A DNA stretch of 64,000 nucleotides from Nematopogon swammerdamellus (taxonomy: Eukaryota > Arthropoda > Insecta > Lepidoptera > Adelidae). The stretch spans positions 5,674,545-5,738,544 of the forward strand of contig OX336336.1 of assembly GCA_946902875.1 (NCBI GenBank), written 5' to 3'. Under the pieces are notes generated by a model. The model did no database searches. It was not told where the DNA came from and was given only the letters and a program-made list of their open reading frames with translations. The position numbers and the translations under genes were made by a program. Below, piece by piece: positions 45,242 through 56,459 of this stretch (the stretch's first letter is position 1; each line of letters begins with the position of its first letter).

Positions 45242-45464
45242 GTGTTACCTACAGAGGGGGGGAATGATATTCCTCGGGAGCCGAGGAATATCTTTCCCTT
45301 CTCCTACAATCCACGGATCTTCAAATCACGGATTAATACCCTTTCCCCGGCGACTTTAGTTCGCCTTCAAGCCGAACTGGTCGAACCCCTGAGGAGGTCT
45401 CGGGGGCGAAATTGGCTACGCCTGAGGCTCCGACCTCGAGCATAGCCACCCAGGCCGGATTAAT
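45242..45464 (+). pseudogene. LINE ORF2 C-terminal relic
   Basis: Reads GGNDIPREPRNIFPFSYNPR, then IFKSRINTLSPATLVRLQAE. It is paralogous to 42200-42535 and better preserved, with 67 open codons. Confidence 0.7.
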
Positions 45465-45692
45465 CCCTTGCCCCTTAGGCTCAAATTGTAGCCGAATGGG
45501 TTGGTACCACCGTACTGGATGTAAGATGGCCGCATAGCAGCCTCGGCTGTGTTCACTAGTCTAGTATAGCCAACAATCCAGGAAAGTCTCCGGTTTGGCA
45601 CCTACCTTCTCGGAGGTGATATTGGCTGGTCGGAGCATGCGCTTTGGCCCCTCCGACTCAGCCACCAATACCGGATTAGCTACATAAAAAAA
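45465..45692 (+). mobile_element. SINE family B
   Basis: CCCTTGCCCCTTAGGCTCAA, GGTTGGTACCACCGTACTGG, CACCTACCTTCTCGGAGG, ATACCGGATTAGCTACATAA. The core lacks ACTAGGTGGT by a small deletion. Confidence 0.85.
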
Positions 45693-47439
45693 TTATACCT
45701 ACATAAAAAAAATTAAAAAAACTTCTAAATCATCTCCTGAAACGTTCATAGTCATGAATCGCCTTTATTTACTTATATTTAGCGTCCACATGTCGTGCGT
45801 TAACACGCTTCACAGGGTTTTCTTACTGTATCTAATCTTTACAAAGTGAGCATAGTACATCGGTGAGACGGACACGTTTCCGCCGCCTGCGCTGAGCTCT
45901 CGAATTCGACTCCCGCCGGCCGACCTCAACAGAGACCTCGCCACGAGGTCGCAGCGGCGCCCGCGCACCGGTTCTATTCCAAGTATAGTATTCGCTGTTC
46001 GCACCAAACCTAAGACAGTGCGCGGCGCGCTTATGGGAAAAATTGGTCAGTCGAATATTTTTCGCCACAATAATATGCTTTATTTCAATACTGACTATGC
46101 GTTGCGTGTGATTAATCATTGTTCAAGGAGCGAAAGGGGTATCGTCAGCTATAAGAGCGGCAGTTTTATCCAGTCAAATCCTGAAAAAGTTTAATAAGGA
46201 TTTTTTTTTTACTGAACATCGTGCAGAAATAATTATATTTGTAAACATGTTCAAAATACGAAATGAAAACATGATTGTAATGTTATCAAGTTTATACAAC
46301 CGTCTGGTTGTACGCACGCACATAAACTGCTCACATATACAAGTTCGCCGACTACAATCCGAATTCGGTTTGCGCGTAACTTGGAATCGGCCAGGAGCTC
46401 GCAGTCGCTGCGAGCGCGACACTGACATTGTGCCGGGTTGTACTGGACGCAGAGTCCGAATACTCGTACCTTACAGCCATACAAGGCCACTCTTGTGCAT
46501 CGAACACTGTGGTATGTTAACAAAACAAACATTACATATCATTTCCATTGAGTGAATCTTGACAAAAGCTGTCCTTGTCTTGATATAATAGAATAGCAAA
46601 TCAACAAACATTTTGAAAAAAAAGCCTACACTAATTAAATAAAAACCAGCAATGTTCGGTACCTACATTTTGTTTTTTTTTACTTTTTTTTTAAATGTTC
46701 CTCCAGTCCTTCCGGCCTTAATAAGAATGTATACGGAGTGTGAATGTGGGATTATAAAAAAATTATTCATTTTGACGTAGATTTCGATCACAATATTTTC
46801 AGTTAGGGAAATACAACTGAAACAACCCACAGAACAACAATCGGGCCACACCGCCTGAGACCGGACTTTTTTGCTCTGTGCACTTAACCCATTGCATTCA
46901 ATAACTTGTATGGGCAAAAATTACGTGTATACAGGTTGTTTCAGGATAGGGTTTCGTAACTTCAGGGTTCGAAAGGGGTCCATATTTGAAGACGAAAAGC
47001 TCTGAAACGTTTTCCCAGATTGGGTCATTTTATAGTACTTTTTGGTGAAAATCGTTTAGTCGAGATTTGGTAGATGGTTAACGTCCACCTTTGTTAAATA
47101 AAAATAAAATGATTAACTTACTACTCAACTAGTAGAATTGAACTGCATGTAGGTAAATTCCAAACATTTAAATTTTAATGACATCAAAAGAAAAATGGGA
47201 CTGGACTAGGTCATTGCACTTCCTAGACCTAAACAGCACTTTTGCCAAATCTCCCCAAACTCACTGTCCATCGAGTTTTTATTCCAATTTTCAATTTTTG
47301 TATGAAAAAAAAAATACGGAATTTCGATTTGAGTGATAAGGTTTCTATTGCTGAAGTTTCTCAAGCCTATCCTGAAACACGCTGTACAATAGACGTAGAC
47401 GTAGATAGAGTAGACACAATATCTATTGTGTAGTGTACG
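45693..47439. other. Mostly unique intronic DNA
   Basis: GC-richer non-repeat stretches at 45850-46030 and 46300-46450; AT-rich elsewhere. Short ORFs overlap on both strands, which argues for composition rather than coding. Confidence 0.4.
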
Positions 47440-47620
47440 CGTCTCGATCGTGACCCCCACCGAGGCCGCCGCCGCGACGACGACGCGCGCCGATACGAGA
47501 CGAGCTGTCCGGCGCGAGGCTCCGCTCGCCGGCAACAGCTGCCGTGTCGTATGGTGTCGTGTAGCAATGGCGGGTGGCGGCGGCGGCGGCGCGGCGACGA
47601 CGCGGCGGCGCGCCCATTAG
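47440..47620. other. CpG-rich patch in intron 1
   Basis: CCGAGGCCGCCGCCGCGACG through GCGGCGACGACGCGGCGGCG, with a short ATG frame MAGGGGGGAATTRRRAH then stop. An alternative first exon is conceivable, but no donor is convincing. Confidence 0.3.
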
Positions 47621-47667
47621 GGATTTAGCGCCAGACCTCTGCTCAATTGGATAAAACAGGTCAAACG

Positions 47668-47730
47668 CATACACTATTTAACACACGTTGTTAAATAGTG
47701 TATTTAACAACGTGTGTTAAATAGTGTATG
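47668..47730. repeat. Perfect 29-bp hairpin at SINE edge
   Basis: CATACACTATTTAACACACG...TTAAAT pairs perfectly with ATTTAACAACGTGTGTTAAA...TATG around a 5-base loop. It abuts the C-type head (GTCGTAAAAGGCGACTAAGG) of the following SINE. Confidence 0.85.
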
Positions 47731-48006
47731 TCGTAAAAGGCGACTAAGGGATATAACTCCCTTCTTATATTACTAGGTGGTAGGGTTTAACCCGCCCGGG
47801 TTGGTACCACCGCACTGAATGAAAGGTCGGTCGAAACGGCTATGTAAATAGTTTGTGTTTTCCGTCCAGTTCAGTGTAGCCGGCACGCACGACCGAAGGG
47901 TAGCACTGACGTGGCGCCGAGTTCACCCGGTGTAATGGGCTGACATCACGGATGTTGTAGGTGATGTAGCCAACCGTGTCAGTTTTCATAAAAAAAAAAA
48001 AAAATT
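47731..48006 (+). mobile_element. SINE family A with C-type head
   Basis: The C motif GTCGTAAAAGGCGACTAAGG runs directly into CTCCCTTCTTATATTACTAG and the A core and tail, ending in poly-A. Same fusion as 1424-1673 and 51086-51420. Confidence 0.85.
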
Positions 48007-48174
48007 TACCCGTTTGACCGTAATGCAATTTGGGTGTAGCGTACCCACGAAACGACATAACATAAACCTACCGGAGTCAAACACAGAAAGCTAACACCTA
48101 AATTGACTGTTCGGTCCACGCGATATTTACAGCAAAAATACTCTGATCGGGCACCAAAACACCTCTATTATACC

Positions 48175-48390
48175 GTTTTTTTATGTAAACCAACATGGGT
48201 GACTGTGTCGAGGGACCAATGGTACAGTCGACAGAGCCAAAAACCCCTCTCCTTACGAAACCACGCTCAGTGAGGCGCCATGCCAGCAGATTTGCGGACT
48301 GTTGCTAGGCTGTCTAGCCCGTTGATACGACGTTTGAAGACACCCAGGTTAAAGGATTCGGGAAAGACCTTCGATACTATGATTTACCTA
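48175..48390. repeat. Possible unclassified SINE-like segment
   Basis: A T-run with TATGTAAACCAACATGGGTG resembles the A tail end. The body (GACTGTGTCGAGGGACCAAT, AGGCGCCATGCCAGCAG) matches no other segment here. 48391-48956 is AT-rich without assignable features. Confidence 0.35.
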
Positions 48391-48956
48391 CCTATTTGTG
48401 TTATGTTATTGTTATATATTTATTTATTTTTTATATATAATTTTTTTTTGTCGTAATTACTATTCTCTTTTCTTTTATTTTGTTATTGCTCTAAACTAAC
48501 CAAGTAGTGTACAAACGTTTAGGAACTATGTTCGGTAAATTATATTAACATGTTATGATATATTTCTATTCTTTGTGCCAATAAATAAATAATTAAATAT
48601 ATACGAGCTGGGCACCTGCTTTCTAAACTTTTTTTCGCCGAAAAATTGCTACTCGGGACCGCTCCGGCATGCTTTCGCATACCGAACTGACTGACAACGC
48701 ACAGCCTAAACCAGTGAATGTAGAAGCATGAAATTTTGCACATAAGTTCCTTATATAACGTAGGTGAGCATTGAGAAAGGATTTTTGAAAATTCATACCC
48801 TAGGTAGGTTAAATAGGGGATTAAAGTTTGTATTGAAGTTATGCTTAATTTTATGAAAAACAATAGATGACGCAGGTATTTGCATATCGATTATCTACCT
48901 AGAGGTAAATAGTAATTAAAAAAAAAACTTTTAGTTGTGTTGTTGCACGTCACACA

Positions 48957-49429
48957 AAAGCCCCAGTTGCACTCCGGGAGTGCCGGCAGAAGTGAAAACT
49001 TTTTGTATTTCCGAAAATAATTCTTAGGGTGTTATAAAAAAAACTAAACACCCTAAAAAAATTTAAACACCGTAACATTGCTTAAAAAAGAAAACAAAAG
49101 AAAAAAAAAAGAAAAAAAAATTTGAGGGATTCGAACCCATGGTCAAAAAATACAAATCCTACACTCTTACCATTGAGCCACTAAATCACATAAACGACCA
49201 AACGAATATCGGATTCCCTTGATTCGCTTTCGGCTTTACTGTCACTGAGAGACGAACAGAATTGATCCCGAGCCACTCGTAACTTAACCCTTAATGCAAT
49301 GACTTAAGGTTACATTTTAAATAATAACAGGCTACGGATCTGACGCGAATCAGATCTGAATTTAACATTTTTTACCCATCCAAAAAAAAGTGCCAAGCGC
49401 CGCTAAAGAAGTTTTCACTTCAAAAACTG
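48957..49429 (-). mobile_element. Family F element, copy 2
   Basis: Shares long stretches with 33168-33795 (GCCCCAGTTGCACTCCGGGA, AGAAGTGAAAACTTTTTGTA, AAGTGCCAAGCGCCGCTAAA), including the tRNA-like part at 49124-49182 (inverted GGGTTCGAATCCCTC B-box). The following 49430-49984 has a short GC-rich piece of unknown nature. Confidence 0.75.
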
Positions 49430-49984
49430 CACCACAACACAGAGAAGACTACACACCTTCCACGTAACCCTGACTTTTGCTATAACGGAACACAACACTA
49501 AAAGGCTCTCCGGGTAGACTGGATCTAAGCCGGAAGTAGTCTGTGCCGCGCGACCTCCGCCGGGTCGGAAGAGCCTCCAGTGCAGACCGGTTCGCCAGTC
49601 TGATCCCACACATATATATATCGATTTATGGATTTTATGTGAAGTTCAGAGTCGCCATTTAGACTGCAGCTGTGCACTACCTGTTTTGATTATTTTAGGT
49701 AGATGCCAAGCCGAAATTATGTTAAAAAATACGCGTGCAATACAGTACGTATACAATACGTTTTACAGGCGACGAGGAGCAACTGTCGGCCGTCGAATTT
49801 CATCCCGCCTCCGCGGCCTTCAGCTTAATGTTTATGCACCGCCGCAAGTAAGGACTAGTTGGCTTACTTCATACTAGGCACGGGATCGCACGACTCAGTG
49901 CAAACATTGTCTGAGTAGACTACTTTTGTGGCTTTTATCATTAATAATACGGACTAAAATGTCGTAAGTATAATGGACATGTGT

Positions 49985-50262
49985 GGGTTTTTTTTATGGA
50001 AACTGACACGGTTGGCTACATCATCTACTCTACTACATACGTGATGTCAGCAGGTGGCATGCCAGTGCTTCCCTTCTGTCGTGCCGGCTACACTAAACTT
50101 GACACGAAAAACGAACTATTTACATAGCCAGTTTAACCAACCTTTCATTCGGTGCGGTCGTACCAATCCGGGCGGGTTAAACCCTACCACCTAGTAAGAT
50201 AAGTAGGGAAGGGACCTATAGTTTTACGTGGAATCCGAACTACGGTCAGCCTCCGGTCAGTT
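49985..50262 (-). mobile_element. SINE family A, head partly lost
   Basis: T-run, TATGGAAACTGACACGGTTG, core, and TTTTACGTGGAATCCGAAC followed by GGTCAGCCTCCGGTCAG. Confidence 0.9.
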
Positions 50263-50379
50263 TCAGTAAGCTTTCAGTAGTTAAATTCAATCGTACGGCC
50301 GGTCCATACTTCCAGGTATTACCGTTAAAGTGGGACTTTGATTTAAATAAAAAATGTATGAAATAAAATAAAAAATCTC

Positions 50380-50735
50380 CGTTGAAGGCGGTCGGTTATT
50401 TTTGCTTGCTTTAGCACCACCTTCAACTCTAGGGTTCTATTTTTTTTATTTTATACATTTCTGAAGGCGGTTTTTATATTTTTTCTTAAATAGTTTTTTA
50501 TTTCACCGTTTTTTTTAGTAAGTTTTTGCTATTAACGTACTCGGCGGAATCGCTCAGCCTTCGGCCTCGCGAATCCGATCTTGAAATGGGACCACACCAG
50601 CACCAGCTTTAAAATAAAAAAAGAATCATCAAAATCGGTTCACCCAGTCGAAAATTCTGAGGGGACAAACATAAAAAAAATTAAAAAGATACAGCCGAAT
50701 TCAGAACCTCCTCCTTTTTTTTAAGTCGGTTAAAA
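50380..50735 (-). mobile_element. AACCGACTT-type repeat and GGCGGT hairpin
   Basis: GTTGAAGGCGGT...ACCACCTTCAAC forms a hairpin at about 50380-50430. The inverted repeat end is CTCCTCCTTTTTTTTAAGTC followed by GGTTAAAAATGG, with AAAATCGGTTCACCCAGTC inside. 50736-51085 has no assignable feature. Confidence 0.55.
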
Positions 50736-51085
50736 ATGGCGATCCACTACACACACTATCTATTATAACATTGTATTTTACTAAAAGAGGTGTGTAAGTG
50801 AACGTCACTACAAAACCAACAGAGAGGTAATTCCGTATGTATATAATAAATCATTATTTGCATCGATATGGCTTATCAACTGTGCGCGTAAGCTAAAGTA
50901 CTCTCGTGACGTTTCATAAATCTACGTCAGTCAACCTCTCGGAAGTAGTACATAACGATCTTCTGACGTACGGAGCGTCACGTGTAGGTATCAATGGACA
51001 TTCGTTATTATAAGTACACCTACAATAATTAAATCCAGTTGAATTATATTATGTAAAGAATGTATGTATAGTATATGAGAGTTGA

Positions 51086-51420
51086 TTTTTTTTTTTTATG
51101 GAAACTGACACGGTTGGCTACATCACCAACAACATTCGTGATGTCAGCCCATAACACCGGGTGAACTTGGTGCCACGTCAGTGCTTCCCTTCGGTCGTGC
51201 CAGCTACACTGAACTGGACGGAAAACACAAACTATTTACATAGCCGTTTCGACCGACCTTTCATTCAGTGCGGTGGTACCAACCCGGGCGGGTCAAACCC
51301 TACCACCTAGTGATATAAGAAGGGAGTCATATCCCTTAGTCGCCTTTTACAACATACACGGGGAGAGATGCAGTGGGGCTATTCTTTTAAAGTACCGGCC
51401 CCACACGGTACCGGTTGATG
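51086..51420 (-). mobile_element. SINE family A fused to C head
   Basis: From the T-run to GGTAGGG in A sequence, then AAGAAGGGAGTCATATCCC, CTTAGTCGCCTTTTACAAC and AGTACCGGCCCCACACGGTAC of family C. It shows the complete C head of the fused subtype. Confidence 0.85.
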
Positions 51421-51618
51421 TAGGTATATCACAATATTTATGTTTCTTATTGTATATATGTAATTATGGGTATATGTAAGGATGTATATTGGCTGTACGT
51501 ATCTTTTTAAAATTTGTCTATGTGTGTATTTATATTTCATACTACTGTCCACTCTTTAATACTGCATTGTCCAACGCTACGCGTTTTTCACATCCCAAAG
51601 GTTAGTTCATAATTTTTT

Positions 51619-51876
51619 TTTTACGTGATGACGTGTCACGAAGTGTCACGTTCCATCTGAGCCTGTGTGTGCAAGCGAGAGCGCGTAACAAGCGATAGAG
51701 AGGCACAATCGGTATAGTCAAAGTTACCATGGAAACGTCTTAAGAAGTAAAACTGTCAAGATCAGACAACAGAAGTTTATTGATGGCCAGTCACAAGATG
51801 ATTAATCTTTCCACTGGAAATAGAATTACTGATCTTTGCTCTATGTACTACGATTATTCCACGTCATCACGTAAAA
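51619..51876. mobile_element. MITE with TTTTACGTGATGACGT termini
   Basis: TIRs TTTTACGTGATGACGT (51619) and ACGTCATCACGTAAAA (51861) are perfect over 16 bp. Part of the interior matches 2787-3007, part is different. The spacer ATCGTCCGTAAACCGACTTT and the SINE behind it are shared with that locus. Confidence 0.8.
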
Positions 51877-51908
51877 CTATCGTCCGTAAACCGACTTTAC
51901 AGACAACC

Positions 51909-52235
51909 AATTTTTTTTTTTATGGAAACACACGGTTGGCTACATCACCTACAACATTCGTGATGTCAGCCCATAACGCCGGGTGAACTAGATACCATGT
52001 CAGTGCTTCCCTTCATTTCATGTCGGCTACACTGAACTGGACGGAAAACACGAACTATTGACATCGCCGTTTCGACTGACGTTTCGTTCAGTGCGGTGGT
52101 CGGCCGGCAAATGGGTCAGAAAGTTCCTTAAAATAAAATGTCATTGGATCGAAAGAATAAATGACAGTGGGTCGTAAGAATGGGTCAGAACACCACGAGA
52201 TCGACAGGAAGGGACCTACAGATTAACGTGGAATT
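51909..52235 (-). mobile_element. SINE family A with internal insertion
   Basis: T-run, CACACGGTTGGCTACATCAC to TTCGTTCAGTGCGGTGGTC. About 100 bp of foreign sequence (AATGGGTCAGAAAGTTCC, with AATGGGTCAGAACACC repeated) is inserted before GGAAGGGACCTACAG. Confidence 0.8.
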
Positions 52236-52329
52236 CGGACGTGCACCAATGAGTTTTATTTTCTGACGGAAAAATTTACTTGCACACCTGGCCTTGACCT
52301 TGATACTTGACCTGCTGCTTCACCGTTCG

Positions 52330-52487
52330 CGACCGGTGGTGTGTCAAACTGCAAGTCCCTTCCCTTGTTCCTTACTATGTGGTTGGGTCAAATTTGTTTG
52401 GTACCACCGTACTGGTTGTGAGATGGCCGCATAGCAGACTCGGCTGTGTTCTCCTCTAGTTCAGTATAGCCAGCAACCCAAAGGGCC
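52330..52487 (+). mobile_element. SINE family B, tail missing
   Basis: AACTGCAAGTCCCTTCCC, GGTACCACCGTACTGG, AGATGGCCGCATAGCAG, GTTCTCCTCTAGTTCAG. 52488-53303 is AT-rich and holds only a C-end fragment (52877-52925, CACCACACGCCGTATCCCG). Confidence 0.75.
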
Positions 52488-53303
52488 GGCCTCAACAATG
52501 CCTACAGAATGACACAAAACTCAAAGTTATTAAAAAAGAAATATTTTTTTAACCCTTTTTTACCATTTCTTTTTCTGTAGTTGCGTGGAATATTGCACTC
52601 ATTCGCTTTCCACTATCAATAGTGCCCTTACATCTAATGGGTGAGCTGGCAGAACCTGCCATACGGCAATAACATCGCCGATTGGATGAAAAAAAGATAT
52701 GAGGTAGGTACCCAAGTTCTAACTGAAAATGAGTATTCATAAATAGACCAATGCACAAATAAATAACACACACGACACGAATATAATATATACTTAACTA
52801 TTTAATATTAATAAAATATTTTATTCAATTTAATTCTGTTTTTTTTAATGTTTTTCTTCAAACATTTTAATATACAATATACACACCACACGCCGTATCC
52901 CGACAATCGGGGTAAGCAGAGTAATTGCATAATTTTTGTTTGGTTTTTTTTTCATCCAATAAATGGTTAATATAATTATTATAGTGAGAGCCAATATACG
53001 ATAATAATGACGCTGTAATCTGGCGAAGAAACAGACACGCCGCAGTGTTGCCGCCGCGCGCAGTGCGAAGAGAGCGGACCAGTATTATCAAAACGTACCG
53101 ATCTGTTATCTTTAATAGGTATATGGAAACGTTTCCTAGTAGGATTGCTGAGACGTATTAACAGCCTACTACGTCGCAGAATTAGTAAATATTTTTCGTT
53201 TATTACCGATTACGGACAATGTAAACAAGATTGAATTTCCGGATCGAAAACGCATTTTCGCTGTTCTCTCTCGATTTACTTTACTGTGGGGGAACGCCGG
53301 TAC

Positions 53304-53592
53304 TTAAAAATAATAGCCCCACTGCATCTCTCCCCGTGCATATAGTGAAAGGCGACGAGAGGATAAGGACAAGATACCGTGCTAAATGGCGAGAGGATGA
53401 CCAACTTTGCGCGGTCCTTCCACAGAGTCATGCAGTAGATGGATCTTCGTGACTTGCTTGTTGCTTGATAGTTATCTTGCCAAACATTGCGGAACGTGGT
53501 GGTCGGTGTTGTGCTACAATTTACCAGAAGCCTGCAGCGCAACGCTGATTACTATTCTTACTTCGGTTGTCGGGATACAGCGTGTGGTGTAT
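53304..53592 (+). mobile_element. Family C repeat
   Basis: AATAGCCCCACTGCATCTCTC through TTGCTTGATAGTTATCTTG to GTCGGGATACAGCGTGTGG. Several diverged positions. Confidence 0.8.
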
Positions 53593-53663
53593 TATCTCTC
53601 GATCCTTATTGGTCAGTCTTCAGTATGCCGACCTAACGATGGTCACGTAGACCCCTTTCTTAT

Positions 53664-53715
53664 TTTTTAGGGTTCCGTATCCGTCGTACGGGACCCTGTT
53701 ACTAAGCCTACGCCG
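53664..53715 (+). mobile_element. Family D repeat, left piece of a split copy
   Basis: TTTTTAGGGTTCCGTATCCG to ACTAAGCCTACGCCG, interrupted by the foldback transposon. Its sequence resumes at 57915. Confidence 0.85.
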
Positions 53716-54674
53716 CACTATGGATCGAGAATCGGCCTCCATAGTATTAGAAGATTTTTTTCGCAAACTTGATTTTTTTTTAAAAACTGTTTTTGTTATA
53801 TTTAGGGTTACATAAGATAATACCAAATATATAGTTGTAGTGATATCAGTCAAGTAGATATTTTATTAAAAATACTTGAAGTTTTCAGTTGTATGGGACG
53901 GAGAATGTTTAGTCGATTTTTTCAAAAGTCTTTCGAGGTGTCGCAGATCTTTTAATACATCATGAAGTAGACCACGAGTGTAATAAGACCACATAAAAAC
54001 TGTAACCCAATTCGACCCGGTATAGAAAATATCTAAGTCCGAATTTATAAATTTTCGTCTATTTTCTTTATACATTATTTATGGTTTAACTTTACAATTA
54101 ATTACATTTTCTTGTGTTTTGTGATTGCCAAGTGTGTAAGATATACTAATTTGTACATTATGTAACAATTGTACCTACCACTGTGGTCGAAAATACCCTC
54201 CAATATTTGTAGCGTTTTTAATGTTTATTTGGTATTCATAATTGATTTGAGGACACATTAAATAAACAAATATGTGAAGACGCGTAGCTTGATAGTACGT
54301 ATGTAGGTTAGGTTCAAATATATAAAGTATATATATTTTTTTTTATATTTTAAAATTTGCAATGTATGGGACGGAGAACATTATATTTATTTTTCCGGAC
54401 TACAAAGATGTGTCAAACTCTTATTAGCAAGGTTGTGTAGCACAACATAAAAATAAACACACTCAGTAAATAAAATGTTAGAAAGGTGCAGCCTTCCAAG
54501 TATCAACAGGTCAAAGTATAGCATTTTTTACCTTTTTCCTTTAACAGTAATTTTTGGTTACATTATGATTGTACAATTATTAAGCAGGTATGCAAATATG
54601 TGAGGCATATAATTCTATATCAGATATGTACACACCATTCCGATTAACAGTGTAAAAAATAGCAATATTTTTAT

Positions 54675-54938
54675 GATGATAGGAGACTAACGAAAGAAAT
54701 TTATGAAGCAAATATGAGTGGAAGAGTCGGGAAAGGTCGCCCTAGACGCACTTACCTGGACCAGATCGGGCATGTGCTCAAAAAGGGGCAAGTGCGTAGT
54801 ACCCGTAACCGACGAGCATGCATGAAGAACATTATGGGAGTGGAAGAGGCGGCAGAGGTGTGTCAGGATCGTGGCACGTGGGGATCCGTTGTCTCTGCCT
54901 ACCCCACCGGGAAACAGGCGTGACGCTATGTATGTATG
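54675..54938 (+). pseudogene. LINE 3' end inserted in the left arm
   Basis: 264 bp absent from the right arm, bounded by a 9-bp duplication TATTTTTAT (54666-54674 and 54939-54947) and ending in (TATG)n. It reads [33 protein letters not shown], then [14 protein letters not shown] and stop: the C-terminus of a LINE ORF2. A 5'-truncated retrotransposition event younger than the foldback arms. Confidence 0.85.
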
Positions 54939-55462
54939 TATTTTTATTTAATAAAACTGAAAACATTATAGTACATTATTCGAAACTGTTAAGAACTAAC
55001 AAAGTCTTAATAGTAACGTGATGTTGAACGTGACGGAAAAGAGGCTGTACAAAAAGAAATCGTGAACAGTTGCACTTTCTCAACATGTTAAATAATTTTC
55101 TATTCAAAATTATTCACCAAAATAAATACAAGGTTGAATAAAAACAGAACAAATTAATAAACCGAACTTATAAATAAAAGATTCACCAAAATTAATTTTA
55201 TAAAAAAATTCGAGCCGGTATAAAAAATATGTAAGTCTGAATTTGTAGATTTTTGTTTTCTTTCCTTTAAATATAATTTACAATCTTAGAATAGAACATA
55301 CATACAAGGCTTTGCAGCTCATTCATTATGACGACGCATTAGATACTAATTATCATCCGGTAAGACGAAAACATTCCCACATCCCTGTTTGTGAAACCCC
55401 ACTATATTTGTAAAAACCGATAATTAGTGTCCCTTGGTCTCGAATTTCAGTTTATTATCTGT

Positions 55463-56354
55463 TCAACGCGCGTAAGTGACGGATCTCTCCTTTAGACACG
55501 AGTTATCGCTGTTTTCAAATACTTTCCTTCCTGCATTATTGTATGCTGCAAAAACACGTGCTTCCACTTCCGTGACCTTGACACTTTCTTTCGGACGGTA
55601 ACACTCGACCTTTTTTTTTTGGAGCTGATTGTATAAGGGATACAGTTCAACTCCTGCTTCAATTGCCGTTGTCCGTAGTTTGCAGTATTGCGATTTGGGG
55701 AGTTGCTGGGAACTGAAGAGGCTGAGGGCTTTCTCCGGCGAGTATTATGTTTTTTTTTTAACTTGAATGTATTCCTTTATTCTACCAACCTCATCTGAAT
55801 TTTCCAGAAGAAACTTAAGCACCTCAGCAACATCATGTCTTTCCGTATTAATACCTTTACTCACCGCAGCGAATGCGAGCTCGTCGAAGTCATTTTCCGT
55901 ACACAGATGTGCGGTTCTGCGCCTTCTTTGCTGGTAGTGAAGTTCGTGGAATTGTTTTCGAGGACTGAACTCTGGTTTAGGAAATGTTGAAGCTTCTGAA
56001 TGCTGTTTCGCTGGTGAATGCGGCACGAATGGTTCCGCTCCCTCATGTCTTGGTTCTTGAGGTATGTTTTGAACATATTCGGGCCACTTTATGTCTGACG
56101 TCAACCATGTTTCAAATTTGCATTTGAAGAAACCAATGTACACTAAATATGAAGAAGAAACTGAACGAATAATTTATACTTTTCCACTTTTTATACATAT
56201 TAGACAAGTAGGTTTTACAAAAACACTTGAATTGATCACGGTTTTCGTCAGATATATGAACGGAAAACTTGTCAAATAGTATGTTTGGGTCGGAGAGGCC
56301 TTGCCCGTTTTTTAAGAAAACAAAAAGGTTCAGATTTGATTTAAACTCTTTCAT
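55463..56354 (-). pseudogene. Interrupted gene in the foldback loop
   Basis: The ATG at 56354 opens MKEFKSNLNLFVFLKNGQG, then DENRDQFKCFCKTYL and MYKKWK. The frame then changes across a 37-base gap (56179-56143) with GT...AG ends, too short for comfort as an intron. It resumes FFKCKFETWLTSDIKWPEYV, ENDFDELAFAAVSKG, DVAEVLKFLLENSDEVGR. At 55750-55759 a run of ten A shifts the frame. With nine it would continue TRRRKPSASSVPSNSPNR, then VECYRPKESVKVTEVEARVF and stop at 55463, inside the left arm. In total about 285 codons. The K..W....F..K...WL spacing recalls N-terminal regions of Transib-type transposases, but I cannot confirm this. No catalytic domain is present. Confidence 0.5.
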
Positions 56355-56459
56355 TTTGTAAAATGTTTAGAGTTCGAACCGAAAATGTACCTAGTTTTCA
56401 AGTAATAATGCAGGAAGGAAAGTATTTGAAAACAGCGATAACTCGTTTCGAAAGGAGAG

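Noticed and set aside
53866..54075. 69-codon ORF conserved in both foldback arms as a selected gene
   Set aside because: Conservation is explained by the recent inverted duplication of the arms; no independent evidence of selection.
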